64,000 bases of DNA from Penicillus capitatus (taxonomy: Eukaryota > Chlorophyta): the NCBI GenBank assembly GCA_965649825.1, contig OZ287697.1, forward strand, positions 124,001-188,000. Direction: 5' to 3'. Both the position numbers and the translations under genes were made by a program. This document shows positions 54,509 to 64,000 of the stretch, piece by piece. The stretch's first letter is position 1; each line of letters starts with the position of its first letter. The notes beneath the pieces are model-generated. The model did no database searches. It was not told the origin of the DNA and saw only the letters and a program-made list of their open reading frames with translations.

Positions 54509-56354
54509 TCAAACCAGACATCCCGCTTCGTCGCCTGACGATGGCTCAGACTTTGTCGGCACGGTACCACGTGGCACAAATTCCCCATAGCGTTGCATCT
54601 TTTTGCGAAAAGACCGATTGCGAGAGAAGGCGCCTTCGATGGGTATTCCTTCTTCCATGCAATCGCGAATGGCATCGGCCAAGTCTTTGTCTGCTGCTGT
54701 ACACAGACAGGTCACTTTTCCAGGACGACCCAGTCGACCAGTGCGGCCCACCCGATGCACAAAGGCGATCGCACTGGGGGCGAAGTCCGCTTGGATCACG
54801 TGTTCAATCTCTTGAATGTCCATGCCACGCGACATCCCATCGGTACATACCATCACCACACCTTCCTCCTTGCGGAATCGTTGCAGATTGGCCGTGCGGT
54901 AGACGCCGCCGAGTTTCTTGTGATAAGGAATGCAGGTCAGATTGTGCTGTATGAGGAAATTGCAGATGTCTTTGACGCGGGGCACATCGTTGGCAAAGAC
55001 GAGAATTTTGCCGCGGACGTCGGATTCGAACGCGGCATCTTGTTCGATGGCATCGAGCAACGCGTCTTGCCGCTGATCTGGCTCAATCTCGATCCAATTG
55101 CAGTCCAGTCGCGTCGACGTCTTGTGCAAATTGGCCGTCGAGATGACCTGCGCCGCTGGGAAGATTTTGCTAATTTCGCTTCGAACGTTTTTCGTTCCGA
55201 GAGACGAAATCGTCGATCCAGCTAAAATGATCTGCCTTCTCCAAAACGGCCGTCCAGTGGAAGGCGTCAGCTGCTTCGTAGGAGAGTGGTACCCCGCTTC
55301 GATCATGGCACTCAAGCCGCCACGCAGTCCTGCCTTTCGGATATGTTGTGGCAGCAATGCAAAGTCTTCTCGTGTTATCCCCAACTCCTCCGCGAGATTA
55401 GGCTCAGCAACGGCTAGTTCGCATTTATGAAGCATCTGAGAGAGCGTTTAGATTTTGGCATCGATCATCAGGAGAGAAGTTAACCTGAAGGAGACGATCG
55501 AGTTGCAATCGATAGGAACCTGTCAGCATCAAGTCTGCCTCGTCCACGACAATATACCCCACTCTGTCGAGAATCGGCGATCTCCACGCTTTGTGCATGT
55601 CCTTGATCGCGACCAAGATGCTCCCAGGAGTGCCGAGAAGGACATCTGGCCGCTGCGTATACCGTGACAGACCGCCAGGAGAGATTTCCGTTTTGATCGG
55701 TGCCGCATCGGAAGAGAGCAAATGGATCATAGACTGAACTTGAAGGCAGAGATCGGCACAGGGACACAGGATCCAAGCATATCGACGCTGATTCCTAGAA
55801 TCCGTGCCTCTCCTGAGAGTACACCCCCTGCATGCGTTCCTCACTTGAGCAGATGACTCCTGTGATGGAACGGCTCTTCATCTTCCAATGCATCTGCCTT
55901 CGGCGATGTGACAGGTGTTGATGGGTTCTCCTTCAGCTGCTGCTTATCATGCAAGATATGGGTGAGGAGGGGGAGGAGATATGCCAATGTCTTGCCGCTT
56001 CCCGTTTCGGCTGCCAATACGACATCCTCTCCCGTCATCAACGATGGTATACCCGATGCCTAACGAAGGGACACCAAAAGCACAGTGACAAGTAGACCAT
56101 AGGGAAATCACTTGGATCTGGGTGGGCCGTTGGATGTCATTTCGAAAGAGACTATCAAGGAGATGTCGATTCAGACCGAATCCCTCAAACGATGGTGCAT
56201 TCTTGGCGAAGACCCCATCGGCGATGTCCGCTTTGGATTTACGCCTCTCGACGTTAGGTCGCGTGGCGTTGCGCCGCCAGGTGAAGCGCGCCGCGTTGCC
56301 CCATAAACGCCGGAGAGCAGTCGGATGACGATAAAGAGAAGACGTCCGCATCAT
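54509..56354 (-). CDS. DEAD-box RNA helicase, probably organellar
   Basis: ATP-dependent RNA helicase. Exons 56354-56112, 56059-55845, 55794-55485 and 55435-54509 (introns 52, 50 and 49 bp) encode 564 residues. An Arg-rich start (MMRTSSLYRHPTALRRLW) suggests organelle import. Q motif FEGFGLNRHLL...RPTQIQ, motif I AETGSGKT (98-105), motif II DEAD (237-240), motif V TDGMSRGMDI and motif VI HRVGRTGRLG are present. Motif III, usually SAT, reads GST (LAGSTISS), which may affect coupling of ATPase and unwinding. An in-frame ATG 33 bp further upstream is possible. It ends 69 bp before the NXD1-like start on the same strand. Confidence 0.92.
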
Positions 56355-56385
56355 CCGCGTCGCATGGAAGGCGTTTTCGTTCATT
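56355..56385. promoter_or_regulatory. Very short divergent spacer
   Basis: 31 bp between the helicase ATG and an ATG of the plus-strand frame at 56386. If both starts are right, the promoters overlap the coding sequences. The plus-strand start is uncertain. Confidence 0.3.
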
Positions 56386-57053
56386 ATGGTCGACAAAACA
56401 ACAGACGAAGCGTTCTTGGCTCGCCTCATCGTACGCGACGTGCAGAGACTTGAAGAATTGGCCAAAGGTCTTCTCCGAATCTCGCTCGTTCACAAAACCT
56501 CGCCACTGTCGTTTCTGCAGTCGATGGCGCGCGGGCGTACCTGCGTAAGAATGTGTCGTGCAGTACGAAGTGCACGCCCAACCAAACATTCCTCAAAAAT
56601 ACGTTACGCAACGTCGCCTATCGTAAGCCCCCCATCAAGCCGCGCGAGAGATCGAAAGGAAGGACGCATGGGATAGGAAATCAGAAGACAGAGGAAGACA
56701 TGCTGTGGAAAGCACGGGCGAAACAGCTGAAGAATGAACACTCAGGCAAACGGAAACGCAGACGGGAGAAGAAGAGCCGACAAGGCAAGACCCATCGCGG
56801 ACAAGACCAAGACGTCCCCGCAGAAATCGATGTCGACATCGGTGAGCCATGGGATGACGCACAACTCCATGCCTTTCTCTCTTCTCGACGAAAACGGTAC
56901 GTCGCGTCACTCTTCGACGATCGCCTTCCGATTGGATCAGGCGTTTCTGCGGCAGGGGACGTGGAGGTGTGGGGACACGGCATGATCGTGTGGGACCGTC
57001 CCCACTGGAAGAACCGCAGATCGAGATCGGTCCGGCGAAACCGAGCTGGATGA
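56386..57053 (+). CDS. Unidentified basic protein, probably spliced
   Basis: Two overlapping plus-strand frames look coding in succession. The first, 56386 onward, includes FLARLIVRDVQRLEELAKGLL (helical). The second, about 56590-57053, is strongly basic (AKQLKNEHSGKRKRRREKK), then acidic (VPAEIDVDIGEPWDD). An intron between 56520 and 56640 would join them. A GTAAGA donor lies at 56547, but no acceptor could be fixed. The Lys/Arg tract suggests a nuclear or nucleolar protein. No family was recognised. Confidence 0.4.
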
Positions 57054-58694
57054 AAGGGAGATCACGAAGACGGCGTTGTGATGAGGCATGAAGGCGAAGG
57101 GAGGCCATTGGCGTCTCTTCAGTCGCTTCGTTTGCCGCGCACGATCGTTCATATCAGCACAGGACTCGTTGTCTTGCCCATTCGTGTCAAGTGTCGACGT
57201 TACCCGTTTCGACAGCGACTACGTCCCGGCCGAGTTTTCTGACGCCGCTGCTGCGTTCATCGATTCTTCGTCTGTCGCTTTCTCCAAAATAAGAAATTCT
57301 GACGCATATCTTCTCCTGCTGTATTATAAATTCGGCGCTTTCTATCGAGTCGCGTTCAGACGAACACGTGGACCAACCAAAGGTACTGCCTTGTCATAAC
57401 GCTCTCTTCTCCCGCGCCGTCTCGTTGCGACCTTCACGGAAAAGCACCTTCTCTGCGTGGCGTGCCTCAAATTGCCGAGGCATGTGCGTTCGTTCGGCGA
57501 ACGGGGCCCTCGCGGAAATGCGTTGGGGCCTTCTGTTCTGGACAGAGCTTCGGCCTAACCGCCGAACGAGCGGCCATTGGTGGCTTCCCTATGAACACTG
57601 ACCGTACAAAAGCGTACCTCCACCACGCTCCTTCGTACTTACTTATTTCTGTTGGCGGCTTTTTGCCAAGCAGTGTTTGCTTTATCGACCGAGACGCTTC
57701 TTTACTCTCATCTGTATCGACGCATTTCGTGACGACGACTCCACTGTATCCAATCTGTACAAGGTCGGTGTGCCCGCTTACATGACCGCCTCGGTGGACA
57801 ACGCCACTTTCCCCTTCCGCATCGGTCGACGGCCCATGCGACGCGCGGACCCGTTTGGCAGAAAGTGTCACCTGATATACTCCGTGGCTGTGTAGAAATA
57901 TGGAGTTCGTAAACCGTTCTCTCGCTATTGTCGACGAATTGGAGCGTGAGCTTGTGCGAAACGTCACGCACATGTCCCCACGTCTGCAAAAGTAAAGACC
58001 GTATGTTTGCTGTCCACATGATTGACCTGTGCCGTCAATGCTCCTGACAGATGTGTCTCGGAAATATTACCTCTGTTCGATCGCCTGAAAAAATTCCAGT
58101 CTCCATGGGGATCCAATACGCTCACCGCTCTGAAGAAACTTCATGAAGCACTTGAATCGATCCATTCCTTGTTACCCGTCATTCAAGAGGGTGACGTAAG
58201 ACACCCACCTATCGATGACCACTCGGTCCATCGACTGGGTCATGATGATGCTGACTGAGGTGCCGTGTGGTGTAGAATACGGAAGAGCTTGTAAAATTGA
58301 TGATTGCTATACGTCACCTGTGGAGACGTCAAATCGAATTGTACTTGGCAATTCAATTGCAAGAAGTTTTGGAGAAGACGCACTGCTGTGCGACAGCGTC
58401 ATCGTCTATGTGTCCTCCATCACGGAAAGTAATCCATCCTGCTGCTGCGTGCAGTAGTGTGAACACACCGACCATCCAATCCCCTTCACATAACTAAGGG
58501 GTCGGGATACGGGTTTTTTGTTTTTGTTGTGTTTGTTGTGATTCGAACTTTGCGAAATCTTAAGATAGGATGAAAAGAATTAACGTGTTTGCGGATAAGG
58601 AATTAGCAAGCTTGTCGGAATTAGTAGTTGGATTATACCTGGGTCTCTTCTATCATCTCCCAGTATTTATCGCTCCAAATTGGCGCTGGAAGAG

Positions 58695-58727
58695 TTAACA
58701 ACAACAACAACGATAACAACAACAATT
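58695..58727. repeat. (AAC)n microsatellite, interrupted
   Basis: AAC/ACA triplets with one GAT interruption over about 33 bp in non-coding sequence. Confidence 0.9.
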
Positions 58728-60312
58728 TGCATTTTCTACTAGACCATGTGTATGTGTTTGTGTTAACGGCCCTTCGTTCTGGTACTTTGTCTACACATGG
58801 CATGAAGCTATTAACGTGTGATGATGGTTGCCCGGAAATATGCACTCCAAAGAATACGTTGCCACTGAGACACGACTTTCTTACGGCACGTTCATGGAGT
58901 TAAAGTTTCTGGAATTGTCTGAAAGAAGGTGTATGTTCGACGCATGTCTATATCTCTTGGTGAATGTTTGATTGACATAGAACGGCGGCTACTCTTTTGT
59001 TCGTTTCCTCATTTCCTCCTCTGAGCTCTGCGAATTTGCTGATTGATGATCTTGGCTGTCAAATGAGCAATGCTCTCTTTGAGAAACGATATCTGCAATT
59101 TCCTTCTAGTTCCGTTTTGAAACCCACCACCACCGTCCAGAGTGGAAAAGGATGGAGTCTAATAGTACTATCTATCCTTTTGAACTCAGGAAGCAACACA
59201 ACGGGCTGGTCCAACTGTGCAAAAGCATTGTCCCGTCGATTGACCTGTTTTTGATTTCGTTGTCGTCTTCGTAACCGAACAAACAAACAATGACAAGGGG
59301 TTCATTTTTTTCGTTTCTGCCATCCTGTGTGGCACCGTAACGTATTTTTTGACGACTCCCTGAAAAACTCCCCAGACCTGTTCCCTCCCTTCCTTGACAG
59401 ATGATCCAGACTGGATACTCAATCGACAAGTGTCCAATAAATATCCCTTCCTGGCCTTCAAGCGATCAGTCGTTTGAATAAGGGGTTGGTTTTTTATCCC
59501 CCAAATAACGAGACGTACACGGACTTGGATGATGCAGTTGCGTAGATTAAAAAATCTGGAGCCAACTAATAGTTGATAAGTCCTCTTCCATTAACAGAAC
59601 TAAAGGGTACAGGACTAAGAAGTGCTCACGGATCGTGGACGGCTGTCGGATCCCGCACTCTGCAACTGGGTGCGACAGTCGCATCAGGCAGCGGCACTGA
59701 AAGCTGATGATCGGCTGCGATGAGACGTTCACGTTCACGAACAGCGAACCGCCTTTTCAGTCCCTGTGCTCTTGGTGAATTACCCGCTGTGGAGTGTAAT
59801 AAGTAGAATAGACAGTAGAGAACGATATTGGTCTGTTCATGAAACTACACACTCTTCGATCATGATCGATGTGATAGACACCGCGATCTGCGTCTCTCGT
59901 TGCCTTGACGAAATGACGATGCCATCGCATGATGGGACGGCTGTAGGAAGTCAAGCAGAAGATGCCTCTTCTGGTCAGCTTCCTGACAGAATCCTGTACG
60001 AACAGACAACAGAGAGATAAGGGCAGGTGACAAATCGGCATCTCGGCGGCACGACGCTGGAAATGCGAGATTCTGTTTGTGCACATGGAGACGGATCGAG
60101 CTGTTCCTCTCCCTGTTGTCCACGTTGGGATCAGGAAGAGTCCGGCCGATCTGTGCCATCCCGACTACGCCATTGAGTGAATCTCAGCCAGACATCTTCA
60201 CCATTTGCGGCTCCTAGGTGGTCGTCCGTCTGTCTCTCATGTGTCAGCATCGATGATGTGATGCGCTTCTGTGAAATGGCGACATCTAACGGACTCCGTC
60301 ATCAAAGTACAG

Positions 60313-60336
60313 GCACGCACGCACGCACGCACGCAC
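60313..60336. repeat. (GCAC)6 microsatellite
   Basis: Six perfect GCAC units in the 3' intergenic region of the minus-strand P450 at 60.6 kb. Confidence 0.95.
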
Positions 60337-60589
60337 AGATGGACGACTCAAAATGAGAATCGCGTTCAATTTTTTCTTGTTTTCGTGACATGCAAGTATT
60401 GTTAAACGCAGTATTTGAACATTGAATGTTTTTAATCAGTCGACAATGCTGTTGTTTGCAAATTGCGTAAGAAAAAATGTTTGCGGCACTTCAGCACAAG
60501 AATCGTTGAATAAAGTATTTGAAGCAAAAACGCCCGGCGTTTGCTAAAGGTGAACCGAAAGAAAATCAAAAAGAATTCCACGATTTGCA

Positions 60590-62224
60590 TCACGCATCCG
60601 CATGAATAAACAAATGAGATTCCCTGGGTGTCACATTCACCCGTATGCCGTGTTTCGCCTCGATCACAAGGCCAGTGACGGCACTGTCGGCAAGTTCCCG
60701 GTAACTGCCGATCAGTTGAAGCTCGTATCTCTTCACGAGGGCGATGATGGTGAGGCGCATCTGGAACATCGCCAGTTTTTGTCCGGGGCAATCCCTCGGA
60801 CCCGTCGAGAACATCATGTTCTCTTTGTAACAGGAAGGACGATCGGTCAACCACTTCTCCGGAGCGAAGGTCGACGGATCTTCCCAATCGGCGTCACTGT
60901 TAAAAGCTCGATTCCCGATGCGCATGATGCGTGTCCCTCTGGGAACTCTGTACCCGAGAATCGTCATGTCACGTGGGACGGTTCGAGCAAAGCTCGCAGA
61001 GCTGACGTGGGCCACTCTCATGCCTTCCATGATGACTGCTGTGAGGTAACGCAGCTCAAACAGATCCTCGAACTGCAGGTCTCTTGCTTCGGGTCCAAAC
61101 AGTCCGTGTTCGGCCAGTTCTTTCAGGATCTTGTCGACCACGTCGGGGCGATCGGCCAGGAGGGCCAAGATCCAGGCCAGCTGGTTTCCTGTCGTGTCCA
61201 TTCCCCCGACAACGACGGTAGCCACCTCCTTAAACATCGCCGAAGCAGAGATCGGCATTTTCGTCACGGGATCCACCAAGTTTCTGAGTTTGTACCAAAA
61301 GGGCTCTTCGCCTGCCTCTGGGTCTTCTCGGTCGATGATTGTGTTCGTCAAGGACTTCCATTCGTTCACCAGTTTGAAATACACGTCAAAATTTTTTTGT
61401 GCCTGTTGGCACTTCGGGAAGAGGTAGCAGTAAAGGGCCTGGAGAGGATTGGCCATGACTCTGCGAATCACTTCACCCATCTCGATGGCAATGTCATGAA
61501 ATTTACGACTGCGATCCAAACCGCCCAGATTGGTATCAAAGGCCACAGTGCCAATGACATCGATCGTCAGACGGTTGCACAGATTCTGAAAATCTATCGG
61601 GCCATCGAGTCTTTCGGATTCGATAATGTCTGTCATTGTCTGAATGACATCTGATAGCTTTGACATGGCTGTTTTTAGATGACTCGACTGAAACGACGTC
61701 GCGTAGATGCGACGGACGGCCTTGACGTGGGGTGATAACCCTGCGCTAAACAGGAGGCACTTTTCTTTGAGTTCGTCTCTCAAAAACTAGAACACTCGTA
61801 TGATCGCGAGAGCAAAAGTTACCGAATCTGACTTACCGGTAGAATGACTCCTCCATCGATGACAAGCTTCGGAAACGGCTCTGTCGGCGACATCATGACC
61901 GTCTTGATAAAATCGTCGTCTGTCACGACGAGCATCGTCTTACCCATGACATCAAACTAAACAAGCCGTCCGGGTTTCTTCTGCCACTGCGTTCGAGAGT
62001 GATGTATGTACCTTCATGAGCTTCGGGTAGTTCAATTCTTCGAGGGCGTGACCGACCCAACGCGTGATGTTGTCGCCGGCGCGACCCGTCATGAAGTCCA
62101 AAGCATTTCCAAGCAACGGAAGTCCGCGCGGCGAGGGTATTTTGTGTAGGTCATATTTCCATCTTTTCGGCAGCTGACGCAGCAACAGCGCGAGGAGAAG
62201 GAGACAGAGAATCTCGGTAAGCAT
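60590..62224 (-). CDS. Cytochrome P450, right-hand copy
   Basis: Exons 62224-62012, 61956-61837 and 61786-60590 (introns 55 and 50 bp) encode 509 residues. Intron positions are those of the array. Anchor MLTEILCLLLLALLLRQL, then KRWKYDLHK and PSPRGLPLLGNA, helix I GMDTTGNQLAW, helix K EGMR, meander FAPEKWL (Lys for Arg) and heme loop FSTGPRDCPGQ. The C terminus is about six residues longer than in the array copies (ending FIHADA). No disabling change. It is closer to the array genes than the P450 at 50.7 kb, and lies about 10 kb from the nearest other P450 on the opposite strand to the array. Confidence 0.93.
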
Positions 62225-63019
62225 CGTTCAACGTAACAAGCGAGGCTGCGGCGTTGAGAAGATCTCGAAGAACACAACGACGTGTCAGGCACAGAAGCGC
62301 TTTAAAGTGTTTCGAGCACAGCGCCTCTGTCGCATCCGCCAGCCACAAAAATGGGGATGATGCGATTTGTAGAGGATCTCTGTCTCTAAGATCTTCTGCG
62401 TTTACATTCGTCTGTTCCCGAGAGAGCGATAACTGACTTCTTCGGTTTTAGCGCAGCGCGGATTTCGGATCTGAGAACTTTAAAAGAAGAACATGTAGAA
62501 TCACGATTGCTGCTAAGAATATCCCATCGACTGTTCTAGAGAAAACAATACGACAGACGCAGATACGCCAGAGCATGGTAGTAGTGGTGTAAGACCAGCG
62601 GCACTAATGGTAGGTACTCATAACTCGGGCTCGGCCTACTCCTAACACAAACAAACTTAGAGAAACCGAAGCCATTATCCGAATCAGAACAGTTCAGTTT
62701 TATCAAAGAAACTGGCTCCAAGGGAAGACGAGGTTTCCAATTCCTGAATACTATCTAATCAAATTGCATCTGGAAACGCTTTATTTGGAACGCCACATGG
62801 TGTCATGTTTCTGTCAATGGAGACAGCTGTTAGCTTCAAACTGTCTTACTATTTGGACAGCTGTTCCCTTCCGGTTTCCATCAGCGTCTACCTATATAAA
62901 CAGTCTCTTGTTACGCATTCTACTCTCTGTAATTCCGTTGTGTTTGTGGCAGTATACCTCGACGGCTTCTCGTCATGATTTATGCCATATTTATCTCATG
63001 CATAAAAAATGCCTCACCA
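62225..63019. other. Upstream of P450, no gene seen
   Basis: The P450 promoter must lie in the first few hundred bp. The rest has only short frames. Confidence 0.4.
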
Positions 63020-63710
63020 ACGTCACACGATTCATCATGAATCTGTGAAGATCGTTTGCTACTACTCTCCCGCTCTACCGCGTCTACGATGTCCTCGGGC
63101 CTAACGCGAAACCTTCTCTTGGTTGCGCGACACGCGAGAACGCCGAGGGGGAGAAGCAGAGGGGTCGTGCTCATCTTCGGAACGACTCATCTCACAAACG
63201 CAGCAGAAGTCTTGAGGTAAGATGATGATATGCGGGCAAGAATGGCGAAGACCTGCTCAGAGATGCAGCCAAGAGAGACAACTTGTTACAGCAACGATAG
63301 ACAGCAGAAGTTTTGAACGACAGACTAAATGATAGCAAACACAAATCTTAATGGAGATGCTGTGCGTCAGTAGTCGATGAGGTGGGAGAAACAAGAGGTG
63401 AAGGATCGCGAAACAAATGTTATACGAAAGATTGTTGGACTTCCCTTTTAATGTCCTCTAGTTCATTTTATTGCTTCAACTTAAATCATTCATTTCCACA
63501 ATGCAAAGCGAAAGACGTGTTATCTGTAAAGTCTTGGCTTTTATACTTTTCTATGGTTTGGACCAATAGGACAAAGTAGGAACACTCAGGAAGTTCAAGA
63601 GTGAGTTCCCGAGGAAAAAGTTCAAGAGTGACTTTGAAAAGTTCAGCATGACATTCTAAAAACTTTCGAAGAACTTCAATGTGAATTCCAAAAGAGTTCA
63701 CAGCCCTCGT
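63020..63710. repeat. Diverged relative of the 36.4-kb inverted-repeat element
   Basis: Shares interior blocks with 36800-37080 (GACTCATCTCACAA, CAGAAGTCTTGA, CTTGTTACA, GATAGACAGC) and a region of GTTCAAGAGTGAGTTCC-like units near 63590-63630 resembling its inner termini. No full-length inverted ends were found, so it is a truncated or decayed copy. Confidence 0.55.
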
Positions 63711-64000
63711 CATCACGCCTTCCTCCCAGCAACCGGTTGGGGCAATGGTTCGTCGCTCGGCCAAAGGCAGAAACTCGACAAATGACAAACAAATGCTCAA
63801 GTTAGAATGCTGTCCCATCACCGTCAGGCCAGAGGTGGTGCCATTCTTTTACAGAATCGTCCGCCTCTTCACAAGTCTTCTGTCGACAGAAGTTCCAAAG
63901 TAAAATACACCGCCAATTTTTCATCAACAGGTATCCGATGAAAACCATCTCGATAGTGAAGGCACGTAACAATTGCCGATGACGCAGCAATTCTTCCACC
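63711..64000. other. Right edge, unassigned
   Basis: A minus-strand frame runs in from the window edge (63999-63802). Its product is Trp/Cys-rich and unrecognised. It could be the end of a gene beyond the window. Confidence 0.3.

Larger units (their letters stand above)
57054..60589. other. Long stretch without a supported gene
   Basis: A minus-strand frame 57973-57467 (IGYSGVVVTKCVDTDESKE) and an overlapping frame from 58019 might be exons of an unrecognised gene. A plus-strand segment near 58075-58190 (LFDRLKKFQSPWGSNTLTAL) also looks protein-like. None has a family match or a convincing splice model. After 58500 the sequence is AT-rich with microsatellites and no coding signal. Confidence 0.4.

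Noticed and set aside
53608-54675. 355-codon minus-strand open frame read as one protein
   Set aside because: It is a chance read-through of exons and introns. Only parts match the NXD1 family, the conserved start and middle lie in other frames, and its first 50 codons overlap the helicase gene.

Overview
This window is nuclear DNA of a microbial eukaryote. Protein genes are split by very short spliceosomal introns (about 45-65 bp), TAA, TAG and TGA all act as stops, and LTR and LINE-type retroelements are present. A FabD acyltransferase, a beta-ketoacyl-ACP synthase, a NXD1-like carotenoid-pathway protein and a RAP-domain organellar RNA-binding protein point to a plastid-bearing lineage. The RAP protein and three GC-AG introns in one gene fit an alveolate (chromerid/dinoflagellate side) best, but that assignment is inference and a stramenopile alga is not excluded.

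Left edge (1-7.8 kb) is compact housekeeping sequence: fabD (-, cut by the window edge), a UBA3-type NEDD8 E1 subunit (+), a KAS II/FabF synthase (-), a RAP-domain protein (+) and a possible multi-pass membrane protein (-). Start codons of divergent neighbours lie only 41-48 bp apart.

The middle (8.3-49.9 kb) is a gene-poor, repeat-rich array of cytochrome P450 genes on the + strand. They share one three-exon architecture. Copies starting at 17.6, 23.7, 40.9 and 48.2 kb are intact. Those starting at 8.3, 29.3 and 33.8 kb are broken, and a worn fragment lies at 26.3 kb. Between P450s sit two intact paralogous genes for small secreted cysteine-rich proteins (-). A complete Ty3/gypsy element (8338-13129, identical 159-bp LTRs, 5-bp target duplication) sits inside exon 1 of the first P450. 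A second, non-autonomous LTR element (26905-27854), a solo LTR, three LINE relics and a 1-kb element with about 220-bp inverted termini fill much of the rest.

The right part returns to compact genes: a divergent P450 (-, 50.7-52.3 kb), an HDDC2-type HD-domain nucleotidase (+), the NXD1-like gene (-), a DEAD-box helicase with a presequence (-), and an unidentified basic protein (+). After a poorly coding stretch comes another intact P450 (-, 60.6-62.2 kb).

FabD and KAS II belong to one pathway (type II fatty acid synthesis); the RAP protein and helicase probably act on organellar RNA. The P450 array looks like a gene family that expands by segmental duplication and decays quickly. The identical LTRs show that the element disrupting the first copy inserted recently. 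Exon coordinates were assigned by eye from splice-site phase and family homology, and no search was run.
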